Shown: positions 1-8,264 of the stretch, piece after piece
Numbering within the stretch: the stretch's first letter is position 1
Layout: each line of letters opens with the position of its first letter
NCBI GenBank assembly: GCA_947625655.1
Contig: CANQPD010000019.1
Location: 1-60,370, forward strand
Source of the DNA: an uncultured Dysosmobacter sp.
GTDB lineage: Bacteria; Bacillota; Clostridia; Oscillospirales; Oscillospiraceae
DNA length: 60,370 nucleotides
Direction of reading: 5' to 3'
Translations under genes and position numbers: made by a program
The notes under the pieces: model-generated
The model's input: the letters and a program-made list of their open reading frames with translations, nothing else
Databases searched by the model: none
Told to the model about the DNA's origin: nothing

Positions 1-282
1 TGCTAATTTGTGCCGAACCTTTGAAACGACCTCCTCGCTTGAGAGCTTTTCAATGTGCTTCATCATGAGGTGGTCTACACCAGCAGTACGACTTCCCGTA
101 TTGCGCTTGATATTTCTATATGCCAACCGGATATTCTCCTCTGATAAAATCAGCGGCATTAAATCGGTAAACACAGCTTGCGCCTTGCTTTTGGCATACA
201 AATCATCAAACACTTCCGTTAGGTCATAGTATTCGGCGTGTCTTAGGTGACTGTCTTTCTTTGCTGTTGTCGCAGTAGCCAA
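1..282 (-). CDS. ltrA: Group II intron reverse transcriptase/maturase, N-terminal part (runs off the window)
   Basis: The minus strand reads open from a TTG at 282 to base 1 (94 codons). The start is preceded by a GGAGTGA ribosome-binding site. The peptide has features of the LtrA family N-terminus: a segment YDLTEVFDDLYAKSK, then IRLAYRNIKRNTGSRTAGVD, followed by a stretch ending SSEEVVSKVRHKLA. The last of these precedes RT motif 0/1 in intron-encoded proteins. Such proteins splice and retrotranspose the intron RNA. The catalytic YADD box lies outside the window. The non-ATG start is chosen because the ATG eight bases upstream is in another frame and soon meets a stop. The first 77 bases recur inverted at the right end. 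Confidence 0.88.
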   Translation of the reverse strand, partial: MATATTAKKDSHLRHAEYYDLTEVFDDLYAKSKAQAVFTDLMPLILSEENIRLAYRNIKRNTGSRTAGVDHLMMKHIEKLSSEEVVSKVRHKLA

Positions 283-925
283 TGGACATCACTCCTTTGT
301 AGGTAGTGACTTTTTGGTCTTACTCGAACCCATTGTAAATTCATCTTTAGATTGTTGAGATTTTCAACGACTGGTGCCTATCCCTCCACGGCTTGTTATC
401 ACCGCTTCACAGGTACTGTGGCACCACTTTCATCACAGGTTAAGCGGCTTATATGTTTCGACCGCAACGCTCCAAATGGGGAGCGCCCATGACTTACGAC
501 GTTCCGATAATCCTATCTGTACATATACCCTTAGGTGCCTGCTCTGGGCCTGCAAGCTGGACGCCGCCTGTAACGGCGTATGGTGTTTCATAGTAAAAGC
601 TCTTACTCCACCACACTTGCCTCACAAATTCGTGAGAGGACGCATTTCTACGCTTGAGCGTTTAGAACCTTTACTTCACAGGTTTGTCAGCCAGTTACGG
701 CATACTCACCATAGGTATTTTATAGACCCCCGGCATATAGGCCACACCATCCACCTCTGGACAGCTTTCGTTGCGTTGTTCAACAGCCGCAAGACGGTAG
801 CTCTCTGCCGACTTCACCGGGCTTCAGACACAACCTTTTGAGCTATGCCTGCCGGAGTATCAGGGAAGGCGTTTCAGGGCGTTACCCCGTCATTCCACCT
901 TTTGGATTATCAGTTCTCCTAAGAA
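283..925 (-). ncRNA. Group II intron RNA, 5' half (domains I to IV leader)
   Basis: About 640 bases without a credible gene lie upstream of the maturase start, as expected for a group II ribozyme with its ORF in domain IV. On the minus strand there are many short stems, for example a CTCACGAATTTGTGAG hairpin near 620-640, and GC-rich helices near 530-570. An ORF on the plus strand at 374-841 is only the antisense of this structure. The 5' boundary is not sharp: no clear GUGYG start is visible, and the outer limit near 900-925 is an estimate. Domains V and VI lie beyond the left end of the window. Confidence 0.65.
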
Positions 926-960
926 GCTTCAATTTTTTTAATTGCAGATATAGATTTCCT

Positions 961-979
961 ACCATTCGAATGGTATAAT
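961..979 (+). promoter_or_regulatory. Promoter -10 with overlapping 14-bp palindrome
   Basis: A perfect palindrome ACCATTCGAATGGT (961-974) abuts a TATAAT -10 box (974-979), 35 bases before the small membrane protein gene. No good -35 hexamer is visible at standard spacing. A dyad in the spacer is typical of a repressor or activator operator; the regulator is not identified. Confidence 0.5.
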
Positions 980-1013
980 TTAAATATAATTTTTAACAAA
1001 GGGGGATATAAAT

Positions 1014-1157
1014 ATGGGTGAGATAGTATACAAAGCGATATGTGATTTTGCCAGTAACTTTGTGCTTCTCTTTGTAATTCTACCACTTGCAATCATTTTC
1101 TTTGGCTACTTAATTTATATCCTTATTATGACATTCAAGGAAATCAAGAAGAAATAA
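1014..1157 (+). CDS. Small single-pass membrane protein, 47 aa
   Basis: The ATG at 1014 follows a strong AAGGGGGATATAAAT ribosome-binding site and the frame closes with TAA at 1155. The product has one long hydrophobic stretch (about residues 13-40, rich in L, I, V, F) and a Lys-rich C-terminus (EIKKK), so it is probably an inner-membrane peptide with a cytoplasmic tail. It has its own promoter-like region and terminator, so it is a complete transcription unit. I do not recognise the family. Small hydrophobic peptides of this size can be toxins, transporter accessories or leader products; nothing here decides between them. Confidence 0.55.
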   Translation: MGEIVYKAICDFASNFVLLFVILPLAIIFFGYLIYILIMTFKEIKKK

Positions 1158-1166
1158 TCGAAGCTC

Positions 1167-1201
1167 ATAAGTAGGTGTCTTTTTGATGCCTACTTTTTTT
1201 T
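1167..1201 (+). terminator. Rho-independent terminator
   Basis: An AAGTAGG...CCTACTT hairpin is followed directly by a run of eight or more T. It ends the small membrane protein transcript. Confidence 0.75.
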
Positions 1202-1240
1202 CTTAGTGCCTAACCTTTTCAGTTAGGAACGTCTCACACT

Positions 1241-1813
1241 ATTACTGGTGCTGCAATCAGGGCACTGCGCGAGAAGAAGCGACTAACACAACATCAGCTG
1301 GCAGAGAAACTTTGTGTTAGCGACAAGGCTATCTCAAAATGGGAAACAGGAAAAGGATTTCCTGATATTTCATTGATTGAACCTTTAGCTAACATACTAC
1401 AGGTTTCTCTTCCAGAACTGTTGTCTGGAGAACAAATCATCAATACCAATCGCTCAGCAAATATTTTGAAATCCAATCTTTATGTCTGTCCTATTTGTGG
1501 AAATGTTTTTCACTCTACTGGATCGGCCATGATTTCGTGTTGTGGCGTTACACTGCCAGCTTTAGAGGCAGAGCAGGCCGACGAGGAACATCAAATAAAA
1601 TGCGAAAAAATCGAAGATGAATTTTTCATATCAATGCAGCACCCAATGACCAAAGAACATTATATTTCGTTTGTGGTGTACTGCACCGGAGAAAGATTTG
1701 AGTCTGTAAAGCTCTACCCGGAAAGCAGTATCGAAGTGCGCTTTTTCAGCCGAGGTCATGGAACGCTGTATTGGTATTGTAATCATCATGGACTGTTTAA
1801 GAAACGAATTTAG
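1241..1813 (+). CDS. XRE-family regulator with C-terminal zinc-ribbon domain, 5' end uncertain
   Basis: The frame encodes an N-terminal helix-turn-helix with the typical LTQHQLAEKLCVSDKAISKW core and a following GFPDISLIEPL segment. After about residue 75 come a CPICGN motif and a downstream C-C pair, suggesting a zinc ribbon, and then a beta-rich C-terminal domain. The reading frame is open from 1214, but no ATG, GTG or TTG precedes the HTH; the first internal ATG (1373) would cut the HTH in half. Either an ATT at 1241 starts it or the 5' end was lost when the upstream transcription unit was joined. The next gene, a flavin reductase, begins 9 bases downstream, so the protein probably regulates it. 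Confidence 0.7.
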   Translation: MTGAAIRALREKKRLTQHQLAEKLCVSDKAISKWETGKGFPDISLIEPLANILQVSLPELLSGEQIINTNRSANILKSNLYVCPICGNVFHSTGSAMISCCGVTLPALEAEQADEEHQIKCEKIEDEFFISMQHPMTKEHYISFVVYCTGERFESVKLYPESSIEVRFFSRGHGTLYWYCNHHGLFKKRI

Positions 1814-1822
1814 GAGGAAACG

Positions 1823-2497
1823 ATGAAGGTAACTGTATTTAACGGAAGTCCCGCCGGGGGCAATAGTGCAACCAATGTCATTGCCAGCGCCTTTTTGAAA
1901 GGAGCAATATCAGCCGGAGCAGAAACGGAAAATATATTTTTAAGCGACTATCATATTACCCAGTGTCAGGGGTGCTTTGCCTGCTGGTTTAAGACACCCG
2001 GAAAATGTGTTATGCAGGACGATATGGCGAAGCTGCTGCAAAAATATAATGAATCAGATATTGTGTGCTTCGCCACCCCGGTATACACATGGAATATGAC
2101 CGCACTGCTTAAAAATTTTGTAGACCGTCTGGCACCCTTGAAATCGCCCAAAATTAAGGAAGCAAACGGGAATTTTGATTTACAAGACTCCAAAGCCAAA
2201 ACCCAAAAGTTTGTAATAATTTCCAATTGCGGTTTTCCTGGTGACAACAATTTTGACGTACTTCGCGCGGCGGTTGCAAGTTGCAATCCTTCTCTTGAAA
2301 TCTACCGTAATTGCGGCAAACTATTAAAAAGCAAAAAGCCGGAAATTGCCGAAACTGTTGCTCAATGGTTGAATGTAGTAGAACAAGCCGGAAAGGAAAT
2401 GACTACACAAGGAAAAATCTCAGAGATTACAGCGAAAGATTTGAATATGCCTCTCATGTCCATTACAGATTATGTAGCTTATATTCAAATGGGATAA
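1823..2497 (+). CDS. NAD(P)H-dependent flavin oxidoreductase (flavodoxin-like fold)
   Basis: The 224-residue protein starts MKVTVFNGSPAGGNSATN, the phosphate-binding loop of the NADPH-dependent FMN reductase family. A cysteine-rich QCQGCFACW segment follows near residue 50 and the ATPVYTWNMTALLKNFVDR motif near residue 90 matches this family. Such enzymes reduce flavins, quinones or nitro compounds in the cytoplasm. GGAGGAAACG precedes the ATG. It is translationally close to the XRE/zinc-ribbon regulator upstream. It reads as a cargo gene of the mobilizable element; the substrate cannot be inferred. Confidence 0.85.
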   Translation: MKVTVFNGSPAGGNSATNVIASAFLKGAISAGAETENIFLSDYHITQCQGCFACWFKTPGKCVMQDDMAKLLQKYNESDIVCFATPVYTWNMTALLKNFVDRLAPLKSPKIKEANGNFDLQDSKAKTQKFVIISNCGFPGDNNFDVLRAAVASCNPSLEIYRNCGKLLKSKKPEIAETVAQWLNVVEQAGKEMTTQGKISEITAKDLNMPLMSITDYVAYIQMG

Positions 2498-2924
2498 TAG
2501 CATTGATAAAAACAGGTGCATATAGCAAACCCAGCCGAGCCAGTCAACGGTCAAGATGAACGGCGCATACGCGCCGCCGTTGACAGCTCCGCCCGCTTTT
2601 ATAAACTGGATCACCAAATAATCAATGCTTGTCAGAAAGGGCATTAGAACAATGGACACGCAGGCCAAAAAATAACCTGGGCAGCTTGAATGCTACTCAG
2701 GTTTTTCTTTTTGTCAGCAGGCTTGTCCAGCTATCGCAGGGGACGCTATGCTTCCCCTGCGCTGGCTGCCGCCAGCTACCCCTTTGTGGACTTGCCGCCC
2801 GGGAATGCCTTGGGTTACAAGCTATTTGCGTCCGACAAGTTTACAAAATCCATCTATACTTATCCGGCTTGATGAAGTATAATGATGACAACGAGAAATT
2901 GGAATTTTACAGGAGAAAACTATC
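2498..2924. other. Intergenic cargo boundary with degenerate repeat
   Basis: No convincing gene is seen. Bases 2513-2605 resemble 5647-5735 after the MATE gene: both have a short AT-rich lead, a dyad around AACGG(C/G)...CCGTTGACAGC, then a GCCCGC-like or GCCTGT-like end. An open frame at 2690-2872 (60 codons, VDLPPGNALGYKLFASDKF) may be a gene remnant but has no ribosome-binding site. The repeat probably marks where cargo was inserted. Confidence 0.4.
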
Positions 2925-3455
2925 ATGATATTTGAACGAATTACAACTCCGAAACACCCTCTATATATAGATGCAATCAATCTTTACAAAATCAGTTTTC
3001 CACCCCATGAACAGCGTGAGGAAACATCGCAAATAGAAATTCTCAGAAACCCTGCGTATCACTTTGATGCAGTTTGTGATGACGGCACATTCGTTGGAGA
3101 AATTCTGTACTGGAACATCGACAGCTTTCTTTATATCGAACATTTTTGCGTTCTACCATCCATGCGAAATAAACGCTACGGGCAGAAAATCCTTGCCACC
3201 TTGCAGGAGAAACCGCTGATTTTGGAAATCGATCCACCCGTCGACGAAATATCTCAGCGGAGGAAAGGTTTTTATGAACGCTGCGGGTTTGTAGAAAACC
3301 CATATCCGCACATTCATCCACCTTACCACAAGGGCAATACAGGTCATGACCTTGTGGTAATGAGTTCCCCAAAAGCCTTGAAGCCAGAAGAATACGAAAG
3401 ATTTCGTCAGGTGTTGTATGCTTCAGTTATGTTGAATGTATGGCAAGATAAATAA
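2925..3455 (+). CDS. GNAT-family N-acetyltransferase
   Basis: The 176-residue protein has the GNAT layout: an N-terminal strand-helix region, an acceptor part with DGTFVGEILYW, then IEHFCVLPSMRNKRYGQKIL. That last segment is the acetyl-CoA pyrophosphate loop (R-x-x-x-x-G/A type) at about residues 72-90. FYERCGFVENPYPHIHPPY near residue 115 is the motif-B region. It would transfer an acetyl group from acetyl-CoA to an unidentified amine. AGGAGAAAACTATC precedes the ATG. It stands alone between two cargo-boundary segments. Confidence 0.85.
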   Translation: MIFERITTPKHPLYIDAINLYKISFPPHEQREETSQIEILRNPAYHFDAVCDDGTFVGEILYWNIDSFLYIEHFCVLPSMRNKRYGQKILATLQEKPLILEIDPPVDEISQRRKGFYERCGFVENPYPHIHPPYHKGNTGHDLVVMSSPKALKPEEYERFRQVLYASVMLNVWQDK

Positions 3456-3863
3456 TTGCAATTAAATGCTTGTAGACTGGCCGTTTTCAACTTGCCTCAG
3501 AATATAAATAAGTTCTTCAAAGATTACGATACCCAGTTTGTCAATCTACCATTATCGGGTCTACCTGACCTGATGTTTCAAAATTGAATACTGCCGCCTA
3601 CCGGCGGCACCACCAAGCAGGAAATCAGAAACGGTTTCCTGCTTTTCTTTTGCTCAAAATCAACCACAGGAAGGAGGAAGCCATTAATGCCGACTACTGC
3701 GGAATCCCTCTCATACTTATCTGCAAAAACATGATAAGGATTCAATACCTTAATTTGGAAATATTTGTTGACCGAAAAAAGTATTGATATTTGCACTTTC
3801 AGCAAATGCTTGCGTGCGCAAGCATATTGATGTATAATGCTTTCTGATTGGAGGTATATATCT
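3456..3863. other. Intergenic region with terminator and a 15-codon mini-ORF
   Basis: The stretch contains a terminator (3616-3650), then GGAAGGAGG at 3669-3677 followed by an ATG at 3687 whose frame stops after 15 codons (3734). The strong ribosome-binding site with so short a frame suggests the 5' stub of a cut gene or a leader peptide. The same arrangement is seen after the MATE gene at 5788. A TATAAT-like box at 3834-3839 precedes the MarR gene. Confidence 0.45.
3616..3650 (+). terminator. Rho-independent terminator
   Basis: Arms AGCAGGAAA (3616-3624) and TTTCCTGCT (3635-3643) are followed by TTTCTTT. A weaker version of the same hairpin lies at 5931-5965, again downstream of a cargo unit. 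Confidence 0.7.
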
Positions 3864-4313
3864 ATGCAACTATTAAAATGGCTTTCCGTAACAGACCGAT
3901 TTTACAAAATCTATTTGGACAAACAGCTTGCCCCCTATGGAATCAACAACAGTCAATATATGTTCTTAATCAAAATCTGTCGTTCGCCCGGTATTCTACA
4001 AGATTCTTTGTTGAATATGTTCTATGTTCATCCAAGCAATATTGTACGGACGGTTGCGACATTGGAAAAGCAGGGAATGATTACACGCTCTCCCAATGAT
4101 AAGGATAAGCGGACATGTAAATTGTATCCTACAGAAAGAGCATTGTCTATTATTGACGAGATACAGACGATATGCGAAAAGACAGAAGCTCTTTTATTGC
4201 AGGGCATGAGCGAATCCGATCAGAATCTTTTTATGGATTTCTTAATACAGGCGGGCAAAAATATCACATCGGAACTCCATATAGAGAGAAAGGGGGAGGA
4301 GTTCAATGACTGA
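3864..4313 (+). CDS. MarR-family transcriptional regulator
   Basis: The start at ATG 3864 is chosen because GGAGG lies 12 bases upstream; an in-frame ATG at 3837 overlaps the promoter. The protein (149 aa) has the winged helix-turn-helix of MarR: a recognition region near DSLLNMFYVHPSNIVRTVATLEKQGMI and a wing with RSPNDKDKRTCKLYPTERA, flanked by dimerisation helices. MarR proteins usually repress adjacent exporters and release DNA upon ligand binding. The stop overlaps the start of the MATE gene by eight bases, so the two form a regulator-exporter operon. Confidence 0.88.
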   Translation: MQLLKWLSVTDRFYKIYLDKQLAPYGINNSQYMFLIKICRSPGILQDSLLNMFYVHPSNIVRTVATLEKQGMITRSPNDKDKRTCKLYPTERALSIIDEIQTICEKTEALLLQGMSESDQNLFMDFLIQAGKNITSELHIERKGEEFND

Positions 4314-5685
4314 AAATCCGCTAGGCTATGAAAAAATTCCAAAGCTGTTGAAAAATTTTGCTGTTCCCAGTATTGTGGCGTCTCTTGTCGGCTCAATCTA
4401 CAATATTGTGGATCAGATTTTTATTGGTCAAGGGGTCGGTTATTTGGGAAATGCAGCAACCAATGTTGCCTACCCGTTTTCTACCATCTGCCTTGCCATT
4501 GCACTACTGGTCGGAATTGGCAGTGCTTCCCGTGTTTCCCTCTGTCTTGGATGCAAAGAGCCGAAAGCTGCCGCCAAAGCAGCGGGAAATGGTATTGTTC
4601 TGATGGGAATTTTCGGAATTATTTATTTGCTGGTTGGAGAAACTTTTCTGTCTTTGCTCCTAAAGGCATTTGGGGCAACGACAGATGTATTTCCATATGC
4701 AAAGCAGTATGCCAGCATAACATTGATTGGAATGCCGTTTCTCATTGTAACGAATGGTATGAGCAATTTGATTCGAGCAGATGGAAAACCCAAGTATTCA
4801 ATGGTCTGCATGGTTGTGGGAGCTATTATCAATACCATTCTTGACCCCATTTTTATTTTTGTTTGCGATTGGGGAATTGCCGGCGGAGCTTGGGCAACGG
4901 TTATTGGGCAAATTTTTTCTTTCATACTCGCACTCCGTTATCTATGGCGTTTCCAAACAATCCATTTTGAAAAAGAGTCGTTTTTATTTGACATTAAAGA
5001 AAGCCTGAAAATTTGCAGCATGGGGATAAGCAGCAGCTCAAATCAGATTGCAGTTACCGTGATTCAAATCATTCAGTACAATTCGTTGACTTATTACGGC
5101 GCATTAACAAAATATGGAACGGATATTCCCTTGGCAGCTTGCGGAATTGTTATGAAAACAAATGCCATAATCCTTGCGATTGTTGTAGGAATCTCGCAAG
5201 GGACGCAGCCGATTATCGGTTTCAACTATGGAGCAAGGCAATATCATCGGGTACGGGAGGCTTACCTGCTTGCAATAAAGTGGAATCTTGTTGTTTCCAC
5301 TATTGCTTTTATCGCATTTCAATTTTTCCCGCAATCTATCATTTCACTATTCGGAGACGGGGACGAGCTGTATTTTGAATTTGCTGTTTTGTTCATGCGT
5401 ACCTATCTTTTCATGGTGTTGGTAAATGGTGTGCAGTTGCTTTCTTCCAGCTTTTTTACCGCAATAGGAAAAGCGTCAAAAGGTGCTCTGTTGGCATTAA
5501 CAAGGCAGACCTTTTTCTTGATTCCGCTTACCCTGCTGCTCCCGCTTCGTTTCGGAATTATGGGAGTATTGCTAGCGGGGCCTGTTGCTGATTTTTCAGC
5601 GTTTGTGCTATCTATTGTGTTAGTGGGAACAGAATTAAGAAAGCAAAAAAATGCAACACATATTAGTCAAATTAGTCCACAGTAA
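4306..5685 (+). CDS. MATE-family multidrug/sodium antiporter
   Basis: The 459-residue, strongly hydrophobic protein has about 12 transmembrane segments. It carries family motifs such as PSIVASLVGSIYNIVDQIFIG near the N-terminus and the internally repeated segment SQGTQPIIGFNYGARQYHRV near residue 305. MATE proteins export cationic drugs using H+ or Na+ gradients. The length is normal for the family. It is co-transcribed with the MarR gene. The substrate cannot be told. Confidence 0.9.
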   Translation: MTENPLGYEKIPKLLKNFAVPSIVASLVGSIYNIVDQIFIGQGVGYLGNAATNVAYPFSTICLAIALLVGIGSASRVSLCLGCKEPKAAAKAAGNGIVLMGIFGIIYLLVGETFLSLLLKAFGATTDVFPYAKQYASITLIGMPFLIVTNGMSNLIRADGKPKYSMVCMVVGAIINTILDPIFIFVCDWGIAGGAWATVIGQIFSFILALRYLWRFQTIHFEKESFLFDIKESLKICSMGISSSSNQIAVTVIQIIQYNSLTYYGALTKYGTDIPLAACGIVMKTNAIILAIVVGISQGTQPIIGFNYGARQYHRVREAYLLAIKWNLVVSTIAFIAFQFFPQSIISLFGDGDELYFEFAVLFMRTYLFMVLVNGVQLLSSSFFTAIGKASKGALLALTRQTFFLIPLTLLLPLRFGIMGVLLAGPVADFSAFVLSIVLVGTELRKQKNATHISQISPQ

Positions 5686-6289
5686 AATGAACGGGCTACA
5701 TCCGCTATTGACAGCCCCGCCTGTCTTTGCTTTTAGGCAATATCGACCAGTCACAATGCTCTTTGTGGGAGAAAGGAGGAGTTTTCTATGGCTTACACAA
5801 AAGCATACAAGGAACACATCATGTATACTTTTAACGGCTTTTGCAAAGTCGTGATACGCTAGGCATGGGCTACAAGTTTGCTTCCGGGGAATGACAACTG
5901 AATAACCGCCGCCCAACGGCAGCACCTGAAGCAGTAAGTCTTGAAAAAGATTTGCTGCTTTTTTTGCGCCCATTTTTGTCAGAACAGGCAGCGCGGTGGT
6001 GTTTAGAGTGAACAGAAAATTTTTCTGTCTGCCCGGTTGCCATTTTCGGTTTTTCTGTATTACAGAGAATGGAAAAGGTTTTCTCCGGCGTCAGGTAAGA
6101 AGTCCCGTGTCTGTCGTCATTTTTGCGAAGACGGGCAGGAACGCCCTTTCCCGGATTATTAGTAGCAGAAAAAGAAAAGCAGCTTGCCAAAACCGGCTCC
6201 CGCTGAACGAGTAGTAGGCAAAGGAGAATTTGCAAAAAGCATTTATACAAACCGGGAAAAAGTGGCGGATGGAAGTGAGGGGTAGTTTG
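5686..6289. other. Cargo boundary and leader region upstream of oriT
   Basis: This contains the second copy of the degenerate cargo-boundary repeat (5647-5735), a cut sigma-factor-like start (5788-5862), a weak terminator (5931-5965) and a palindrome CAGAAAATTTTTCTG (6011-6025). Nothing in 6030-6289 looks like a conserved gene; it may be leader DNA of the mobilization region. Confidence 0.4.
5788..5862 (+). pseudogene. Truncated N-terminus of a sigma-70-like element protein (24 codons)
   Basis: AAAGGAGGAGTTTTCT precedes an ATG that encodes MAYTKAYKEHIMYTFNGFC and stops at 5860. In conjugative and mobilizable elements of Clostridia, I recall a small sigma-factor-like protein beginning this way and continuing well beyond this point. 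Here the frame is cut after about 24 residues, so this is probably the stub left by insertion or deletion of cargo. Attribution rests on memory of the family and is moderate. Confidence 0.45.
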
Positions 6290-6420
6290 CAGTCACGGAG
6301 AGCAAGTATCGACCAGTGTACCAAATTTCGCTTTTCGCTCATTTGTCCCCCGGTCAGATACTTGTTGGGGTTGCCACCCCAAACCCGCCTTTTGCGGCTT
6401 GCGCCGCTGAAAAAACTTGC
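6290..6420 (+). other. Candidate origin of transfer (oriT) of the mobilizable element
   Basis: Just upstream of mobC lie two adjacent inverted repeats. TTGGGGT and ACCCCAA (6365-6371 and 6376-6382) surround TGCC, and GCGGC and GCCGC (6394-6398 and 6403-6407) surround TTGC. Position and dyads fit an oriT recognised by a MobC/relaxase pair. The nick site is not identified. Confidence 0.45.
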
Positions 6421-6480
6421 CCCAATACTTGTGTTTTAGATAAAAATTGTCCGTTGCAGTTTGAAAGGAGTTGAGCCACC

Positions 6481-6882
6481 ATGCCACACAAAACCTACAA
6501 CACCCCCAAGCGGAAATGTGTTGTCAAGACCCGTCTGACCGAGGACGAGCGCAGAGCCTTTGAGGACAAATGCGCCGCCCTCTCCATGAGCCAGTCCGAG
6601 TATATCCGGCAAGCCGTTTTTTACAGCCGGATTTCTCCTGTTATCCGGGTGACTGCCCACAGCGAAGAAATGCTCACCGCCATATCTTCCCTTGTGGCGC
6701 AGTACGGGAAAATCGGCAGCAACCTGAACCAGATCGCCCGGTATCTCAACGAATACGGCGCACCCTACAACGCCCTGTCCAGTGAGGTGAGAGCCGCTGT
6801 TTCCGACCTTGCCGCCCTCAAATTCGAGGTGCTGAAAGTGATAGGTGAAGCCTATGGCAACGATCAAGCATATCAGCTCTAA
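6481..6882 (+). CDS. mobC: MobC-like relaxosome accessory protein
   Basis: The 133-residue protein has an N-terminal ribbon-helix-helix-like segment (KTRLTEDERRAFEDKC, then SMSQSEYIRQAVF). Near residue 80 comes the family signature IGSNLNQIARYLNEYGAP, typical of MobC/MbeC proteins. It would bind oriT and help the relaxase nick DNA. GGAGTTGAGCCACC precedes the ATG. The end overlaps the relaxase start by 29 bases, so the two are translationally coupled. Confidence 0.9.
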   Translation: MPHKTYNTPKRKCVVKTRLTEDERRAFEDKCAALSMSQSEYIRQAVFYSRISPVIRVTAHSEEMLTAISSLVAQYGKIGSNLNQIARYLNEYGAPYNALSSEVRAAVSDLAALKFEVLKVIGEAYGNDQAYQL

Positions 6883-8245
6883 AAATGCCGACTACGGAGC
6901 CGCCGAAGCCTATCTCACCTTTGAGCATGACGAGTTTACCATGAAACCCACCCTTGATGAAGCCGGGCGGCTCATTCCCCGGCAGGACTACCGGCTGGAC
7001 ACGCTGAACTGCGGGGAGGAAGATTTTGCCCTGTCATGTATCCGGGCAAATCTGCGGTACGGCAAGAACAGCAAACGGGAGGACATCAAGAGCCACCACT
7101 ATATCATCAGCTTTGACCCACGGGACGCAGCCGACAATGGCCTGACCGTAGACCGGGCGCAGGCGTTGGGGCTGGCCTACTGCAAAGAGCATTTTCCCGG
7201 ACACCAAGCCCTTGTCTGTACCCACCCGGACGGGCACAACCATAGCGGCAATATCCATGTGCATATTGTCATCAACAGTCTGCGGATTGCCGAGGTGGAG
7301 CGCAAGCCCTACATGGACAGGGCAAGCGACACCAGAGCCGGGGACAAGCACCGCTGTACCGCAGCCGCCATGCGGTATTTCCGCAGCGAAGTCATGGAGA
7401 TGTGCCACCGGGAGGGGCTTTACCAGATCGACCTCTTGAACGGCAGCCGAAACAAAGTGACCGAGCGTGAATACTGGGCGAAGCGCAAGGGGCAAGCCAA
7501 GCTGGACAAGGAAAACGCTGTCCTGCTTGCCGAGGGTATCGCACCCCGACAGACCAAGTTTGAAACCGACAAAGGCCGTTTGCGGCAGACCATACGCCAA
7601 GCCCTTGCCACCGCCGCCAGCTTTGACGAGTTTTCCGCTCTCCTGTTGCGGGAGGGCGTGACCGTTAAGGAGAGCCGGGGGCGGCTCAGTTATCTCACGC
7701 CGGACAGAACGAAGCCCATCACCGCCCGGAAGCTGGGGACGGACTTCGACAAGGCCGCTGTCCTTGCTGTTTTCCAGCAGAACGCCCATAGAGCAGCCGC
7801 AAAGATGCAGGACAGACAGGAACACCAGCCGCAGCTTACTAAGGGCATACAGCGGACAAAACCCGCCCAAATTACCCCGAACCCTGACAGTCCGCAGCGG
7901 CTTGTAGATATAGCCGCCAAGCGAGCCGAGGGAAAAGGTATCGGTTATGAGCGTTGGGCAAAAACCTTTAACCTCAAACAGATGGCAAAGACCATGAATT
8001 TCCTTTCCGAGCATGGTTTTGCCAGCCCCGAAGAAGTGGACACAGCTTTGGAAGCCGCCATTTCCGGGCAGCACGCCGCCGGAGAAAAGCTGAAAGAACT
8101 GGAATCCAGAATCACCGCCAACAAGGAACTCATGCACCAGATCAGCGTTTACCGCAGAACCAAGCCCGCCCATGACGGGCTGAAAACCGCCAAGAAGCCG
8201 GAACGATATCAATCTGCTGCCGGATACCGAGCCGGACAGCGGTGA
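6854..8245 (+). CDS. mobA: MOBP-type relaxase, C-terminus truncated by fusion to the next gene
   Basis: ATG 6854 begins MATIKHISSKN, the usual N-terminus of Clostridia relaxases. The HUH metal-binding motif is visible as GNIHVHIVINSL (about residues 135-146), preceded by HHYIISFDPRD. The enzyme would nick oriT and lead the strand during mobilization. Family members I recall continue beyond the YRRTKPAHDGLKTAKKPERY segment for several tens of residues. Here that segment is followed by QSAAGYRAGQR and a stop, while the sequence after 8208 already encodes the DnaC-like protein in another frame. The join removes the end of the relaxase but leaves the catalytic domain intact. Confidence 0.88.
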   Translation: MATIKHISSKNADYGAAEAYLTFEHDEFTMKPTLDEAGRLIPRQDYRLDTLNCGEEDFALSCIRANLRYGKNSKREDIKSHHYIISFDPRDAADNGLTVDRAQALGLAYCKEHFPGHQALVCTHPDGHNHSGNIHVHIVINSLRIAEVERKPYMDRASDTRAGDKHRCTAAAMRYFRSEVMEMCHREGLYQIDLLNGSRNKVTEREYWAKRKGQAKLDKENAVLLAEGIAPRQTKFETDKGRLRQTIRQALATAASFDEFSALLLREGVTVKESRGRLSYLTPDRTKPITARKLGTDFDKAAVLAVFQQNAHRAAAKMQDRQEHQPQLTKGIQRTKPAQITPNPDSPQRLVDIAAKRAEGKGIGYERWAKTFNLKQMAKTMNFLSEHGFASPEEVDTALEAAISGQHAAGEKLKELESRITANKELMHQISVYRRTKPAHDGLKTAKKPERYQSAAGYRAGQR

Positions 8246-8264
8246 CTACACAGGCGAGGACGGT

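Noticed and set aside
374..841. A 155-codon plus-strand open frame
   Set aside because: It is the antisense of the group II intron RNA and has no ribosome-binding site; such frames are common artefacts over these introns.
1294..1476. A 60-codon minus-strand frame
   Set aside because: It is antisense to the XRE helix-turn-helix coding sequence, whose plus-strand motif is unmistakable.
7034..8212. A 392-codon minus-strand open frame over the relaxase
   Set aside because: It is a GC-rich shadow of the relaxase; its residues show no family pattern and it has no start signal.
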